DNA of 64,000 nucleotides from Candidatus Tisiphia endosymbiont of Nemotelus nigrinus (GTDB taxonomy: Bacteria > Pseudomonadota > Alphaproteobacteria > Rickettsiales > Rickettsiaceae): positions 1,116,001 to 1,180,000 of the forward strand of contig NZ_OZ032151.1 in NCBI RefSeq assembly GCF_964026475.1, read 5' to 3'. Positions 28,327 to 37,516 of the stretch are shown here, one piece after another (the first letter of the stretch is position 1; each line of letters starts with the position of its first letter). A program made the translations under genes and the position numbers. A model generated the notes under the pieces. The model ran no database searches. It was not told where the DNA came from and saw only the letters and a list, made by a program, of their open reading frames with translations.

Positions 28327-29259
28327 TTACTGTACTTTCAGTAATTCATTGATTTTAGTAATAGATAGTCCAGTCATTCTAGCTACTTCTTCAATAGATC
28401 TACCATTACTTATCATCATTTTTATTAATTTAGCCTCCCCTCTGGCTTCTCCAATTTGAATACTTTTTCTTTTACCAATCTCTATCCCTTCTTCTTTCCA
28501 TACTTGAGCTATACTAGGCATAAGTTCCTCTCCTTTTTCTTTAGTTAAACTGGTGATTAACATTTTTTCTAATTCTATTTTATCACTTTGCTCAATAAAG
28601 GTCAAAGTATAGTGTAATAGATTTCTTATATGGTCATAACCTATGCTCACTTTAGTTAATTCAGGTAAGAGATCAGAGATTTCTTGCCATCTTTTCAGTA
28701 ACTGACGCTCGTGGATATGTTTAAGAAAAAATAGCAGAATACCAGACCACAGCTTTTTCTTAAGCTCTTCATTTGGGATATCATGCACGTTAATAAGCTG
28801 ACAACCATTTGTCCAGAAGTATCTTGCTAAGTCTGAGTAGGTAAATAAATCCCATATGTTAAGCGGGGCATCATATTTTTTCTTGCCATTGTACAACACT
28901 AACGGATAGATTAATGGAAGGCTTTTAGATTTAGGATTAATAGTTAAATATCTATCACAAATATTCACCATATATTTAAATAACCTGAACGCCATTAGCT
29001 GATCAACAGTACTTTGATGCTCCAATAACAAAAAAATATAACCATCCGTATCATTGAACTTAACAGAAAATAATACATCTGATATCCTTTCAGAAAGGTC
29101 TGGCTCAATAAAACTATCTTTTTCTAATTTTAAAGTTGTGCTATCAATTAAAGCCAGTACATCTTTAGGTAAGTGAGTTGCCAAAAACTCCTTGGCAACT
29201 ATTGGATTCTCCATAGATTTACGAAATATTTTATCATGTTTTGGTCTGTCTGGAGTCAT
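28327..29259 (-). CDS. Rpn-family PD-(D/E)XK nuclease / putative transposase
   Basis: Recombination-promoting nuclease family (YhgA-like). The fold is a PD-(D/E)XK nuclease, with the core DLSERISDVLFSVKF then IFLLLEHQS supplying the catalytic Asp and Glu, and a downstream IYPLVLYNG motif typical of the family. The C-terminal GRSIEEVARMTGLSITKINELL looks like a small helix-turn-helix tail also present in the relative at 40542-41405. I start at the internal Met (29259) because relatives begin with the PKHDKIFRKSM segment just after it; the longer reading begins at 29304. The gene lies between sucC and sucD on their strand, an insertion into a core operon. Confidence 0.85.
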   Translation of the reverse strand: MTPDRPKHDKIFRKSMENPIVAKEFLATHLPKDVLALIDSTTLKLEKDSFIEPDLSERISDVLFSVKFNDTDGYIFLLLEHQSTVDQLMAFRLFKYMVNICDRYLTINPKSKSLPLIYPLVLYNGKKKYDAPLNIWDLFTYSDLARYFWTNGCQLINVHDIPNEELKKKLWSGILLFFLKHIHERQLLKRWQEISDLLPELTKVSIGYDHIRNLLHYTLTFIEQSDKIELEKMLITSLTKEKGEELMPSIAQVWKEEGIEIGKRKSIQIGEARGEAKLIKMMISNGRSIEEVARMTGLSITKINELLKVQ

Positions 29260-29304
29260 ATTAAAAGAAAAAGCTATTTTGTAACAATGTCTAAGTTCAT
29301 ACAA

Positions 29305-30465
29305 TTACTTTACCGCAGCAACAATTTTAACGGCAGCATCACCTAAATCATTTGCGGCGATTATTTTTAAACCAGAATTTGCTAAAATATTTTTACCTAA
29401 CTCAAAATTGGTGCCAGCTAAACGTACAACTAGAGGAACCTTGATACCAATCTCTTTTACTGCAGCAATAATCCCCTCAGCTATTATATCACAACGCATT
29501 ATTCCGCCAAAAATATTCACTAGAACTCCTTGTACTTGCGAGTCTGATAGAATTATTTTTAGTGCTTCCGTTACTTTCTCACGATCAGCTCCACCACCAA
29601 CGTCTAAAAAATTTGCTGGTTCAGCACCATAAAGCTTGATAATATCCATTGTCGCCATAGCTAATCCAGCCCCATTCACCATACAACCAATAGTACCATC
29701 CATCTTGACATAACTAAGACCAAGGCTATTTGCTTGCATTTCAAGAGCATTCTCCTCATCATTATCTCGCATATTTAAAATATCAGAATGTTTAAATAGT
29801 GCGTTATCATCAAAGTTAATCTTGGCATCAAGTGCCAATAAACTACCATCAGACTTTGTTATTAATGGATTAATTTCAATTTGGTTAGCATCAGTTGCTA
29901 TAAAAGCCTGATAGGTTGATTCAACAATTTTCATCATTTGTTTTGCTTGTTCGTTTTTAAAGCCAAGCTTGTACGCTATTTGGCGACAATGAAATGGTTG
30001 TATACCTGTTGCAGGATCAACTGATATTTTGATAATTTTCTGTGGAGTATTATGAGCAACTTCTTCAATATCTACCCCACCTTCAGTAGAGGCTATAAAG
30101 GTTACCTTGCTATTACTACGATCAAAAACAGCACTAAAATAATATTCTTTTAAAATATCACAGCCAGATTCAACATATATACGACGCACCTTTTGCCCAG
30201 CAGGTGATGTCTGATGAGTTACTAGGTTAATTCCAAACATCGTGTGAGCTGCCTTCTTTGCCTCTTCTTTACTTCTTACAACTTTTACACCACCAGCTTT
30301 ACCTCTACCACCTGCGTGGATTTGAGCTTTAACCACATATAGTTCTGCCTCTAGACCGTCAATTAGTTTATCAATATCTTCTTTTTGCAATATCACAACC
30401 CCTGTTGAGGTAGGTATGCCATATTGCCTCAAGATCATCTTTGCTTGGTATTCATGAATATTCAT
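29305..30465 (-). CDS. sucC: Succinyl-CoA synthetase beta subunit
   Basis: ADP/GDP-forming partner of SucD. 386 residues with the N-terminal start [12 protein letters not shown]-grasp glycine-rich loop ([13 protein letters not shown]), the EINPL motif, [15 protein letters not shown] and the power-helix region [10 protein letters not shown]. The C-terminus is complete, so the Rpn gene following at once (stop at 29305, first possible downstream ATG at 29304) did not truncate it. Confidence 0.97.
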   Translation of the reverse strand: MNIHEYQAKMILRQYGIPTSTGVVILQKEDIDKLIDGLEAELYVVKAQIHAGGRGKAGGVKVVRSKEEAKKAAHTMFGINLVTHQTSPAGQKVRRIYVESGCDILKEYYFSAVFDRSNSKVTFIASTEGGVDIEEVAHNTPQKIIKISVDPATGIQPFHCRQIAYKLGFKNEQAKQMMKIVESTYQAFIATDANQIEINPLITKSDGSLLALDAKINFDDNALFKHSDILNMRDNDEENALEMQANSLGLSYVKMDGTIGCMVNGAGLAMATMDIIKLYGAEPANFLDVGGGADREKVTEALKIILSDSQVQGVLVNIFGGIMRCDIIAEGIIAAVKEIGIKVPLVVRLAGTNFELGKNILANSGLKIIAANDLGDAAVKIVAAVK

Positions 30466-30689
30466 TTTTATAATTTTTTAAATAATTTAAGCCTAGGTTC
30501 TTGTATATATAATATATATTTGAATGACCTGAAGAGTGGAAGCAACAAACAAAAGGTGAGTGTGCTAGTTATATGTACACAAACAAATATACCCCAACAT
30601 TCGTAGCCAATATCTTCAAAGTACTTGATTATACTACAAATGTTGTTCATCTGTAAAGCCTCATTTAATATTACACTCTTCAATTTTAA

Positions 30690-30892
30690 GACATACAACA
30701 ATAGGTGATCTGTATAGGCTACTAGACAACATGAAAAACGAGGTAAGAAGAATTTACAAAACCTTTAATCTCAAGCGAGCAGACCAAGTTGAAATATATC
30801 TAAAATAAGCAAATAATGTTGTGCCTAAAAATTTGCACCCCTTACATCTATAGCCCTTCCGGCCTTATGCTTTATTAAAAACTGCGGAATCC
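30690..30892 (+). pseudogene. IS1634/IS4-type transposase C-terminal remnant
   Basis: Reads (plus strand) TGDLYRLLDNMKNEVRRIYK-like residues and then LKRADQVEIYLK, matching the tail of the remnant at 36880-37437, and continues into the same 3' non-coding end (aataatgttgtgcctaaaaa). Upstream coding sequence is absent. Confidence 0.7.
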
Positions 30893-31020
30893 GGGAGCTT
30901 TACAACACTTGTTACCTCATGCTGCATCAATTTTGGTTCTACGCTGTTGGCTATTCTTTACGTAGACTGGATTCTCACCAGCTATTACTTACGCACTTTG
31001 CTTGGCACACTGACGGAGCA
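30893..31020 (-). other. Possible group II intron fragment
   Basis: On the minus strand this stretch has aatagctggtgagaatccag and gtagaaccaaaattgatgca, resembling the domain I region of bacterial group II introns, and it is richer in G+C than its surroundings. No reverse transcriptase or domain V was found. Weak assignment. Confidence 0.25.
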
Positions 31021-31025
31021 GCTTA

Positions 31026-32492
31026 CTATATAAATATAAAAAACTTCTTAATAAAAATCTGTATAAAATAAAATAATATGATACAACATGAACATATAAT
31101 TAAGCTAACCATCATGGAATTGGGCAATTTATGTTCTAAAACCATTTTAGAACTATTAGCTATAGTTGGCTTATAAATAAATATCACAAGCTTTGCTAAA
31201 TAAAGGGCAGAGAATAACGTACTTAAAGCCAGTACCCCCATAACTAATATTTGATTCTGTTCGGCAGCTGCCAACATAATATAAAACTTACTAATAAAAC
31301 CACCAAAAGGAGGAATACCGATTAAGGATAAACTGGCAATAAATACCATAAAGCTGGTTTTTGGCATTTCTTTACCAGCATTGATCAGGTCAGAGACTTG
31401 GTTAGTTTTCTTTAAGCTATAAATACTTCCCATCCCATAAAACAAACAGATTTTAGTGAATGAATGTGAGGATAAATGTAGGATAGCTGCTCCTATAGAT
31501 TTTGAGGTAAACATGAAGCTACTCAATAAAGCTATCCCTAACTGGTTAATCGTAGAATAGGCTAGAATCTTCTTAATATTATCACTAGTTAAGGCTTTAA
31601 AGGAACTATAAAATATGGTAATAATAGGGAAGAAAATAACCCAATTAAATTCTACAAAAATAGATTGTAAATATTTAAGACCAAAAATATATATTAGAAT
31701 TTTATAAATACAAAAAAGCCCCGTTTTAACAACTACCACCGCATGTAGTAAGGCACTTACTGGGTAATGTGCTACCATTGCTGCTGGTAACCATTGATGC
31801 AAAGGGTATAAGGCTGCCTTCGATATGCCAAAAATAAACATTAATAATAAAATTATTATTTGACTCCTAGAAAAATAATGTTCGATAAAACCTTGTGATG
31901 TAAAATCACCATGCCCTGCTTTAGCATAAATAATTATTAGGGCTGGCAAGAATAGTAATATCCCCGAGATCATCAATATTTTTAAATATTTATAGACCCC
32001 GACCATAACTTTGTCTCCACCACTATGACCAATTAATGGAGCAGTTGATAATGTTAATATTTCATAAAAAATAAACATAGTAAAAAGATTTGAAGATAAT
32101 GCTACCAGCCCACCAGATAATACACTTAGATTAATGAAGAATAAAAAGCGACTAGAATTATCAATATTATTAATTGTCAAATATTTTGTGGTGTAAATTA
32201 ACGCACAAATCCATAAGAAACTCAGTAAGGTTAAGAAAATGAGGCTTAACGCTTCTAAATGCAATCCAATAGCAAAATTACTGAATATATTTATTGATAG
32301 ATTGGCTCTTACTCCTTTCAGGAATAACCAATCAATAATTAAAATATTGACAGAAAAGAAGCTACTAATGGTAATTAATAAGGAGTTACGCGTATTATTA
32401 TCACTATTACTAATAAAGGGAGTAACTAAATTTAGCATAGCTAGAAGTAAAGTTGATAAAATCAAAAAACTAGGAGTAACAGAAGGGTACAT
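31026..32492 (-). CDS. Proton-conducting membrane subunit (Mrp/NuoL-M-like)
   Basis: 488 residues, about 14 transmembrane helices, of the proton-conducting NuoL/M/N-MrpA/D superfamily. The core has ISKAALYPLHQWLPAAMVAHYPVSALLHAVVVVKTG with the key lysine and histidines, and KKILAYSTINQLG (discontinuous helix). Third in an operon after MrpC- and MrpD-like genes, joined by a TAATG overlap. It lacks the long C-terminal extension of full MrpA. It is either a second MrpD-like subunit or a reduced MrpA. With no MrpE/F/G in view, the complex must be incomplete or completed elsewhere. Confidence 0.85.
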   Translation of the reverse strand: MYPSVTPSFLILSTLLLAMLNLVTPFISNSDNNTRNSLLITISSFFSVNILIIDWLFLKGVRANLSINIFSNFAIGLHLEALSLIFLTLLSFLWICALIYTTKYLTINNIDNSSRFLFFINLSVLSGGLVALSSNLFTMFIFYEILTLSTAPLIGHSGGDKVMVGVYKYLKILMISGILLFLPALIIIYAKAGHGDFTSQGFIEHYFSRSQIIILLLMFIFGISKAALYPLHQWLPAAMVAHYPVSALLHAVVVVKTGLFCIYKILIYIFGLKYLQSIFVEFNWVIFFPIITIFYSSFKALTSDNIKKILAYSTINQLGIALLSSFMFTSKSIGAAILHLSSHSFTKICLFYGMGSIYSLKKTNQVSDLINAGKEMPKTSFMVFIASLSLIGIPPFGGFISKFYIMLAAAEQNQILVMGVLALSTLFSALYLAKLVIFIYKPTIANSSKMVLEHKLPNSMMVSLIICSCCIILFYFIQIFIKKFFIFI

Positions 32493-33907
32493 TACTGTCC
32501 CCCTAATATTTGTAGTTGGTTTAAGAATATTGGCAGGAGAAATTGCATTATACTAACAAAAATTAGCCCACTATATTTATACTTAGTGCTAGACTGTAAT
32601 AGTGTATAATTAGAGTGATGCCAACATAGTTTTTTGGCAATTTTATAATGATAAAGTAACGACATAGCCGAACTTATAACAATAATCACCAACTCTAGCC
32701 ACATATCTTCCACAACCAGCAACTCAAAAATACTAAGCTTAATGAAAAACATACTACTTATTGGCAAACCACAGCTGCAAATTAGGCTAAAAACTACCAA
32801 GACCCGCCACAACATATTAAACGGTTTCGAAATATCAGAATAAGCAATGATCAGAAATAAAGCAATCTTGTTAATGCTATCAGCAAACAAAAAGGGAAAT
32901 AACAGTGATTCACCTCTAGGAATAACTAAAAGCAAAAACATATAACCAATCTGTACTGCCGAAGAATAGATAACAATATTTCTGACTTTCTCTTGGCTAC
33001 GACAAGCAAAATATGTACATAACATAATAGTTACCAAAGAAATCGGTTTGATAAAACTTGCTAGATCATTAATGATTACGCTATAGTTAATGGTAAAATG
33101 AATGAACCTCAATATTATATAAAGACCCATTATACTGGAGATACTAGCGAGATATGTCAAAATGATCGGAGCAACTGAGGAATATGCTCTAACCATCCAA
33201 AAATGCATAGGGAAAAAAGCCGTTTTTAATATAGCACCAATTAGAAAAAAACTAATAGCTAGTTTAACTATTTTACAGTCATAATTGGTTTGAAGCAGCA
33301 TCGAAACATCTGACATATTAAGGCTGCCAGTAATGCTCAATAAAAACCCAATGGCTATTAATATTAAAGTTGCCCCAACCGTACCGAGCATCAGATAATC
33401 AAAAGCACCGATGACAGATTTGGGGTTATTGCCCTGTGCCATTAGTGCATAGGTACTTAATGAAGATATTTCAATAAATACATAAAGATTAAAAAGATCG
33501 TTAGTACTTAATATACCAAGATACCCACTATGGGCAAATAATAAAAGTGAGTAAAATAACGATTGCCTTTTGTTATCAATAAATTTAAGTACGGTAGTTG
33601 TAAGCAACTTGTTACAAAAAATTAGAAAAAATAATAATACACCATTAATATAAATGATTATAGGTTGGTTCAGATAATCTAGCTTATATTCAATACCTAT
33701 AGGTGCATGCCAATTACCAAAATCATACGACACGACACCTTTATTAATTGCTGATAAACCACAAATACTTAAAAATAAACTTAGTGCAATCGAAATAACT
33801 GCTATAATTCGAGTGGCAAGCACATAACGAAAGGTTAATATTGAAAATAATGCTCCAAAAAATGGCAGCAATACTTGCAGAGCGGGAAAATGTTTAATTA
33901 ATATCAT
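32492..33907 (-). CDS. mnhD: Na+/H+ antiporter subunit D-like (MrpD/MnhD)
   Basis: 471 residues, multi-pass. The conserved block LYVFIEISSLSTYALMA contains the essential Glu of transmembrane helix 5, followed by FFPMHFWMVRAYSSVAPIILTYLASISSIMG. It overlaps mnhC upstream by four bases (ATGA) and the next gene by one base. Expected role: exchange of monovalent cations for protons across the inner membrane, useful for pH and ion control in host cytosol. The specific ions are not shown by sequence. Confidence 0.85.
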   Translation of the reverse strand: MILIKHFPALQVLLPFFGALFSILTFRYVLATRIIAVISIALSLFLSICGLSAINKGVVSYDFGNWHAPIGIEYKLDYLNQPIIIYINGVLLFFLIFCNKLLTTTVLKFIDNKRQSLFYSLLLFAHSGYLGILSTNDLFNLYVFIEISSLSTYALMAQGNNPKSVIGAFDYLMLGTVGATLILIAIGFLLSITGSLNMSDVSMLLQTNYDCKIVKLAISFFLIGAILKTAFFPMHFWMVRAYSSVAPIILTYLASISSIMGLYIILRFIHFTINYSVIINDLASFIKPISLVTIMLCTYFACRSQEKVRNIVIYSSAVQIGYMFLLLVIPRGESLLFPFLFADSINKIALFLIIAYSDISKPFNMLWRVLVVFSLICSCGLPISSMFFIKLSIFELLVVEDMWLELVIIVISSAMSLLYHYKIAKKLCWHHSNYTLLQSSTKYKYSGLIFVSIMQFLLPIFLNQLQILGGQ

Positions 33908-34293
33908 TTATTCCAATCATTCGTAGTCGCTTCGCTAAAATTAATTTCATGCTCCGATATAGTATTAAATTGCTTAGAAATACGATAAATCAAGCTAAGC
34001 CCTAATGATAATGTAGCAAAACCAACAACAATAGCTGTGAGCATCAATACCTGGGGTAACGGGCTTACATAAAGCTGAGAGTCCTGCGGCAAACTACGCT
34101 CAATTGGTACAATACCGCCATTCACCTTACCAAGCATCAGGTAAAAAATTAGTACCGAACTTTGCATGACACTTAGCCCAATAATCTTACGAACATAATT
34201 ATCACTGGTTAACATTATAAACAAACCACTAGTTAATACCAGTAATATTAAAAAATATAAAATTTTTGAGATATATATAATTTCTAGAAACAT
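33904..34293 (-). CDS. mnhC: Na+/H+ antiporter subunit C (MrpC/MnhC, NuoK-like)
   Basis: 129 residues, three transmembrane helices, with GLFIMLTSDNYVRKIIGLSV and the signature PLPQVLMLTAIVVGFA of MrpC. First gene of the three-gene set, coupled to mnhD by an ATGA overlap. Length is normal for the subunit (about 110-130). Confidence 0.9.
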   Translation of the reverse strand: MFLEIIYISKILYFLILLVLTSGLFIMLTSDNYVRKIIGLSVMQSSVLIFYLMLGKVNGGIVPIERSLPQDSQLYVSPLPQVLMLTAIVVGFATLSLGLSLIYRISKQFNTISEHEINFSEATTNDWNK

Positions 34294-34616
34294 TGCTACT
34301 TAACTTAATTAATACACTTCCTGCATATGGTTAACTCCAAAGTCATTGTGAGTAGGCGTAAGCCCCACAGCTGCCAAAAATTATAAGAGGAAACGTTCTT
34401 AGAAGGACAATGTCATTGCGAGGAAGACCGTAGGTCAACGAAGCAATCCATAAAGTAATTAGAAATGGATTGCTTCGTCGGCTTATGCCTCCTCGCAATG
34501 ACCTCGTTATTTTTTCGCAACTTTTAAGTTGTCCTAATGACCTCTAAAACAGCTTCCTCTTCTAACTTTCGTTGCCACTAAAGTAGCCTCTCGCAATGAC
34601 GCAGGAGCTATAAAGT
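34294..34616. other. Intergenic with a 91-bp palindrome
   Basis: Contains the palindrome 34412-34502 and a following dispersed segment (cgcaacttttaagttgtcc, from about 34516) that recurs at about 39812-39870. No gene. Confidence 0.6.
34412..34502. repeat. Palindromic intergenic element, gtcattgcgagg type
   Basis: Arms gtcattgcgagg / cctcgcaatgac and inner arms acgaagcaatcca / tggattgcttcgt form a nearly complete cruciform. Related copies: 17114-17211 (decayed), 36276-36536 (split by a MITE), 54787-54919, and the core of 7002-7356. Such repeats are typical of rickettsial intergenic DNA. Confidence 0.8.
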
Positions 34617-35363
34617 CTAATATGGCTTAAATGCTTCATTAAATACGCACACTATTTTCTTACCATGACGTATTGATAGTTTGTGAAATACCTGTTCGAT
34701 AATCACCATATTAGCATTATCTTGGGCAAGTCGATAATTTACCATAGATTCTCTAAGAGCTTCATCAACTGCAAAAATAGCTGGTAACTCAGCATTCTTA
34801 TCTCTGAATTGTAAGTAAGTATACACTCCATCATCAAAAATTTTAATTGGGGCGATTGATTCATTGCCACTTATCGAATAATTAAAATTATATTTCTCAG
34901 GATGAGATAAATCAATGTTAGCTGAGGATGTAACATAATTTTGCAAATAATCTCCAGAATTCTCATCATCAGGATAGATAAACCTTAAATTAAAAACCAT
35001 TTCTGGATCCCTCATATCTGAGGTTTCTGCAGCATATAGTTCAAAAAAGTAAGTCCGCTTGTTAGTAATAATCGTCATATTAGTTGTAGCATCTTGTTCC
35101 ATTGGTTTAATAAAAATTCGATGACCAGCTGGTACTATTTGCCAAGAAGTAGTATCCCCCATAGAAATACTAACTATTTCTTCCTCTTTTGCTAACTCTA
35201 TACTAGCTTGATAACCGTAATATCCGGTGAACTTAAATACATCATCAGGGCTATATACCATTATCCTAATTCTACTGTCGATTGATAATGGTCTAGATTC
35301 TCTAACAGCTAACGTAGTATTGACAAAAAATACTACCATAAAAAATATTATTAATTGCTTCAT
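34617..35363 (-). CDS. virB9: Type IV secretion protein VirB9
   Basis: Outer-membrane core-complex protein of the type IV secretion channel (VirB7-9-10). 248 residues: signal peptide (about 1-19), N-terminal VirB9 domain (RESRPLSIDSRIRIMVYSPD...), and the C-terminal domain (APIKIFDDGVYTYLQF, then LPAIF) that interacts with VirB7/VirB10. It follows virB8 after one base. Rickettsiae carry duplicated virB8 and virB9 genes in the scattered rvh system; which copy this is cannot be decided here. No VirB10, VirB11 or VirD4 is nearby. Confidence 0.92.
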   Translation of the reverse strand: MKQLIIFFMVVFFVNTTLAVRESRPLSIDSRIRIMVYSPDDVFKFTGYYGYQASIELAKEEEIVSISMGDTTSWQIVPAGHRIFIKPMEQDATTNMTIITNKRTYFFELYAAETSDMRDPEMVFNLRFIYPDDENSGDYLQNYVTSSANIDLSHPEKYNFNYSISGNESIAPIKIFDDGVYTYLQFRDKNAELPAIFAVDEALRESMVNYRLAQDNANMVIIEQVFHKLSIRHGKKIVCVFNEAFKPY

Positions 35364-35364
35364 C

Positions 35365-36060
35365 TTATTTCTTACTTTTATCTTCTATTAACTTAAGTTT
35401 GTAACCAGTGACAACAAAATTAAATTTTGAGTTAGGGGCTAAATGGATGTTAATTGCATCTATTTCAAAATTTATTGTAGCTTGCCACACCATATTTTCC
35501 AAAATATCATTAACGGAGTTTTTTGCCACCGATGTAAACATAACCTCAGCCTTATTATTTTTATGATAAATCACTGATAATATATTAACAGAACGCCTTA
35601 AAGCCCTTTGGTAACGCATAACTGGTGACAATGAATTATCAATATTCATAAAATTGGCAAATTGTCTAAATATTATACGTGTAGAACTATTCTGAATAAA
35701 CATAAATTGAGGACGAAGAAAATCATAATCATAAGATTCTCTGTGTATCACATAATTTCTAATCATAATATCTGCAATAGAATTGATTGCATCATTTTTT
35801 ATATGATTAGCATTAATTATTGTTGCACTTTTAAGAGATTCAGCACTAATTGCGTATCTTATCTGACGAACTGCTGGTAATAAACTGTTAAAACTAACCA
35901 CCATACCTAGAAATAATGTAAGGAAAACTATAACAAATATCAACAAAAATGATCTTTGCACAAGCGGATATATATACTCAAAATTATACCATCTTCTAGC
36001 ATCAACAAAATACTCCCCAGACTTAATATATTCTTGAACGGAACTTAATACCTTATCCAT
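35365..36060 (-). CDS. virB8: Type IV secretion protein VirB8
   Basis: Bitopic inner-membrane assembly factor. 231 residues: a short cytoplasmic N-terminus, one transmembrane helix (about 34-56, LLIFVIVFLTLFLGMVVSF) and a periplasmic NTF2-like domain with YVIHRESYDYDF and the strand ATINFEIDA. First gene of the pair with virB9. Isolation from the rest of the secretion locus agrees with the dispersed rvh arrangement known in Rickettsia. Confidence 0.92.
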   Translation of the reverse strand: MDKVLSSVQEYIKSGEYFVDARRWYNFEYIYPLVQRSFLLIFVIVFLTLFLGMVVSFNSLLPAVRQIRYAISAESLKSATIINANHIKNDAINSIADIMIRNYVIHRESYDYDFLRPQFMFIQNSSTRIIFRQFANFMNIDNSLSPVMRYQRALRRSVNILSVIYHKNNKAEVMFTSVAKNSVNDILENMVWQATINFEIDAINIHLAPNSKFNFVVTGYKLKLIEDKSKK

Positions 36061-36275
36061 TAACCTAAAATAATTGATTACCTTAACTTAGGATTCTAAC
36101 ACATATTAGCAAAGAAGTTATTATTTTTTTGTAAAAATTATTCTTTTAGCCTATCTAAAAAGCTAATTTTGTAACTATATAGCTGACACTAATAAGCCTT
36201 AAATGTCATTACGAGAAGTTACTTTACTCATTACTTTACGCATGGCATTTAAAAGTCACAGGGAAAACAGCACGG

Positions 36276-36536
36276 CGTCATTGCGAGAAGCCACTTTAGA
36301 CACTGTTAACAAAGCTTATTTAATCGGTGAATAAAGTCTTTTTTGCTGCAAATTATAAGATTTTTTTGAAATAGGTATACTATTCCGGTAAAAATCTTAT
36401 TAATTTTCGCTAAAAAATCCATTAATTCATCAATCAAATAAGCTTTGTTAACAGTGTCTAGGCGACTAAGCAATCCAAAAATTGCAACAGTATGCTGTTT
36501 TTATAGCTACGTCACTTCGTGGCTCGCGATTACGGT
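36276..36536. repeat. gtcattgcgaga palindrome split by a MITE
   Basis: Left piece gcgtcattgcgagaagccac, right piece ggcgactaagcaatccaaaa ... cgtggctcgcgattacg. When the element at 36297-36460 and one TA are removed, the two halves join into the same layout as 54787-54919. Confidence 0.72.
36297..36460. mobile_element. 164-bp TA-flanked element (MITE), copy 4
   Basis: Same structure as 7096-7259. Inserted at a TA within a dispersed palindrome (36276-36536). Confidence 0.9.
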
Positions 36537-36552
36537 TGTTCGTTCTTATAAC

Positions 36553-36650
36553 CTAGCACTACAGTTGTAGACTAAATAAATTATGGAAAATTTGAGAGCT
36601 TTCTTTATAATATGGTTTCTAGTTTTTGAAATCTACAATTGTAGTGTTAG
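36553..36650. mobile_element. 98-bp inverted-repeat element
   Basis: Terminal inverted repeats ctagcactacagttgtaga and the complement of ctaacactacaattgtaga match at 17 of 19 positions. The interior is AT-rich and non-coding. Only one copy was noticed in this window. Confidence 0.55.
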
Positions 36651-36879
36651 CGATACACCGTAAGTTCAATCCTACAGCGGAAATTAACGGATTAACGATA
36701 CCCCTATTACTCCTTTTAAGCAGTTTCTGCCAACTCTACCATAACTTTTAAGATGCCCTATTATCTATCGGCTCTATGGCATTCCGTTTCTTCCCAACTT
36801 CCGCAACTTTTTATAAAGCATAAGGCTGGAAAGAGCATAGATATAAGGGGCGCAGATTTTTAGGCACAACATTATTTGC

Positions 36880-37437
36880 TTATTTTGGATATATTTCAAC
36901 CTGGTCTGCTCGCTTGAGATTGAAGGTTTTGTAAATTCTTCTTGCCTCGTTTTTCATGTTGCTTGGTAGCCTATAAAGATCACCTGTTGTTGTATGTCTT
37001 AAAATTGAAGATTGTACTCCCATTAATAACTCAACTATATTAGTTACACTGATTTTTTGCGTCAGGGCTACTTTATATTCTATTTGTTTTAGTACAGCAA
37101 AACTCATATAGCACATAGCAATATGTGCTTCAATTCGCTTGCTTGTCCAATGGAAAATTGGTCGCATTTGCAAATTATGTTTATTGATTCTAAATTGCGC
37201 TTCAATTACCCACAATCTGGCATATTTACCAATGGCTTCTTTGGCACTTATCGTTTTATCGTTGGTAATCACTCCATGCAACCCATCCCACTGTGCATCT
37301 TGCTGGATTTTATCTTCATCAAGATAACTTTTATTATTCTCACTTGAAGTATATTTTTTAACTCCACTATTTGAAATAAGCTTTTTTGTACTTCTAGATT
37401 CACCAATAGTTTTTTTGATTTTCTCCTGACTAGCTGA
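36880..37437 (-). pseudogene. IS1634/IS4-family transposase, C-terminal remnant
   Basis: The reading frame is open from about 37437 (SASQEKIKKTIGESRSTKKL...) without a start, through QWDGLHGVITNDKTISAKEA and YARLWVIEAQFRINKHNLQM (the E of the DDE triad is in this region), to LKRADQVEIYPK. About the first half of the protein, with both catalytic Asp residues, is missing. The upstream edge is a perfect 22-bp hairpin (37433-37485). Tail and 3' end recur at 30690-30892. Confidence 0.82.
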
Positions 37438-37485
37438 TTTTTAAAAAATTTAAACCTTAATTATTTAAATTTTTTAAAAATCAGC
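37433..37485. repeat. Perfect 22-bp hairpin between two IS remnants
   Basis: Arms gctgatttttaaaaaattta (plus aa) and exact complement, 9-nt loop ccttaatta. It lies at the junction of the IS1634-type and IS110-type remnants. Confidence 0.7.
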
Positions 37486-37516
37486 CTCCATCATAAAAAT
37501 AATTAATATTAAACTT

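Larger units (their letters stand above)
30466..31025. other. Intergenic with IS remnant and a possible intron fragment
   Basis: About 225 bp of unassigned AT-rich DNA, then an IS1634-type transposase tail (30690-30810), its 3' end (30811-30892) and a more GC-rich 130-bp stretch (30893-31020) that resembles part of a structured RNA element. Confidence 0.55.
36061..36879. other. Gene-free stretch with nested repeats
   Basis: Holds the palindrome 36276-36536 with a 164-bp element inserted at 36297-36460, a separate 98-bp inverted-repeat element at 36553-36650, and the 3' end of the IS1634-type remnant (about 36785-36879). No independent gene. Confidence 0.65.
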
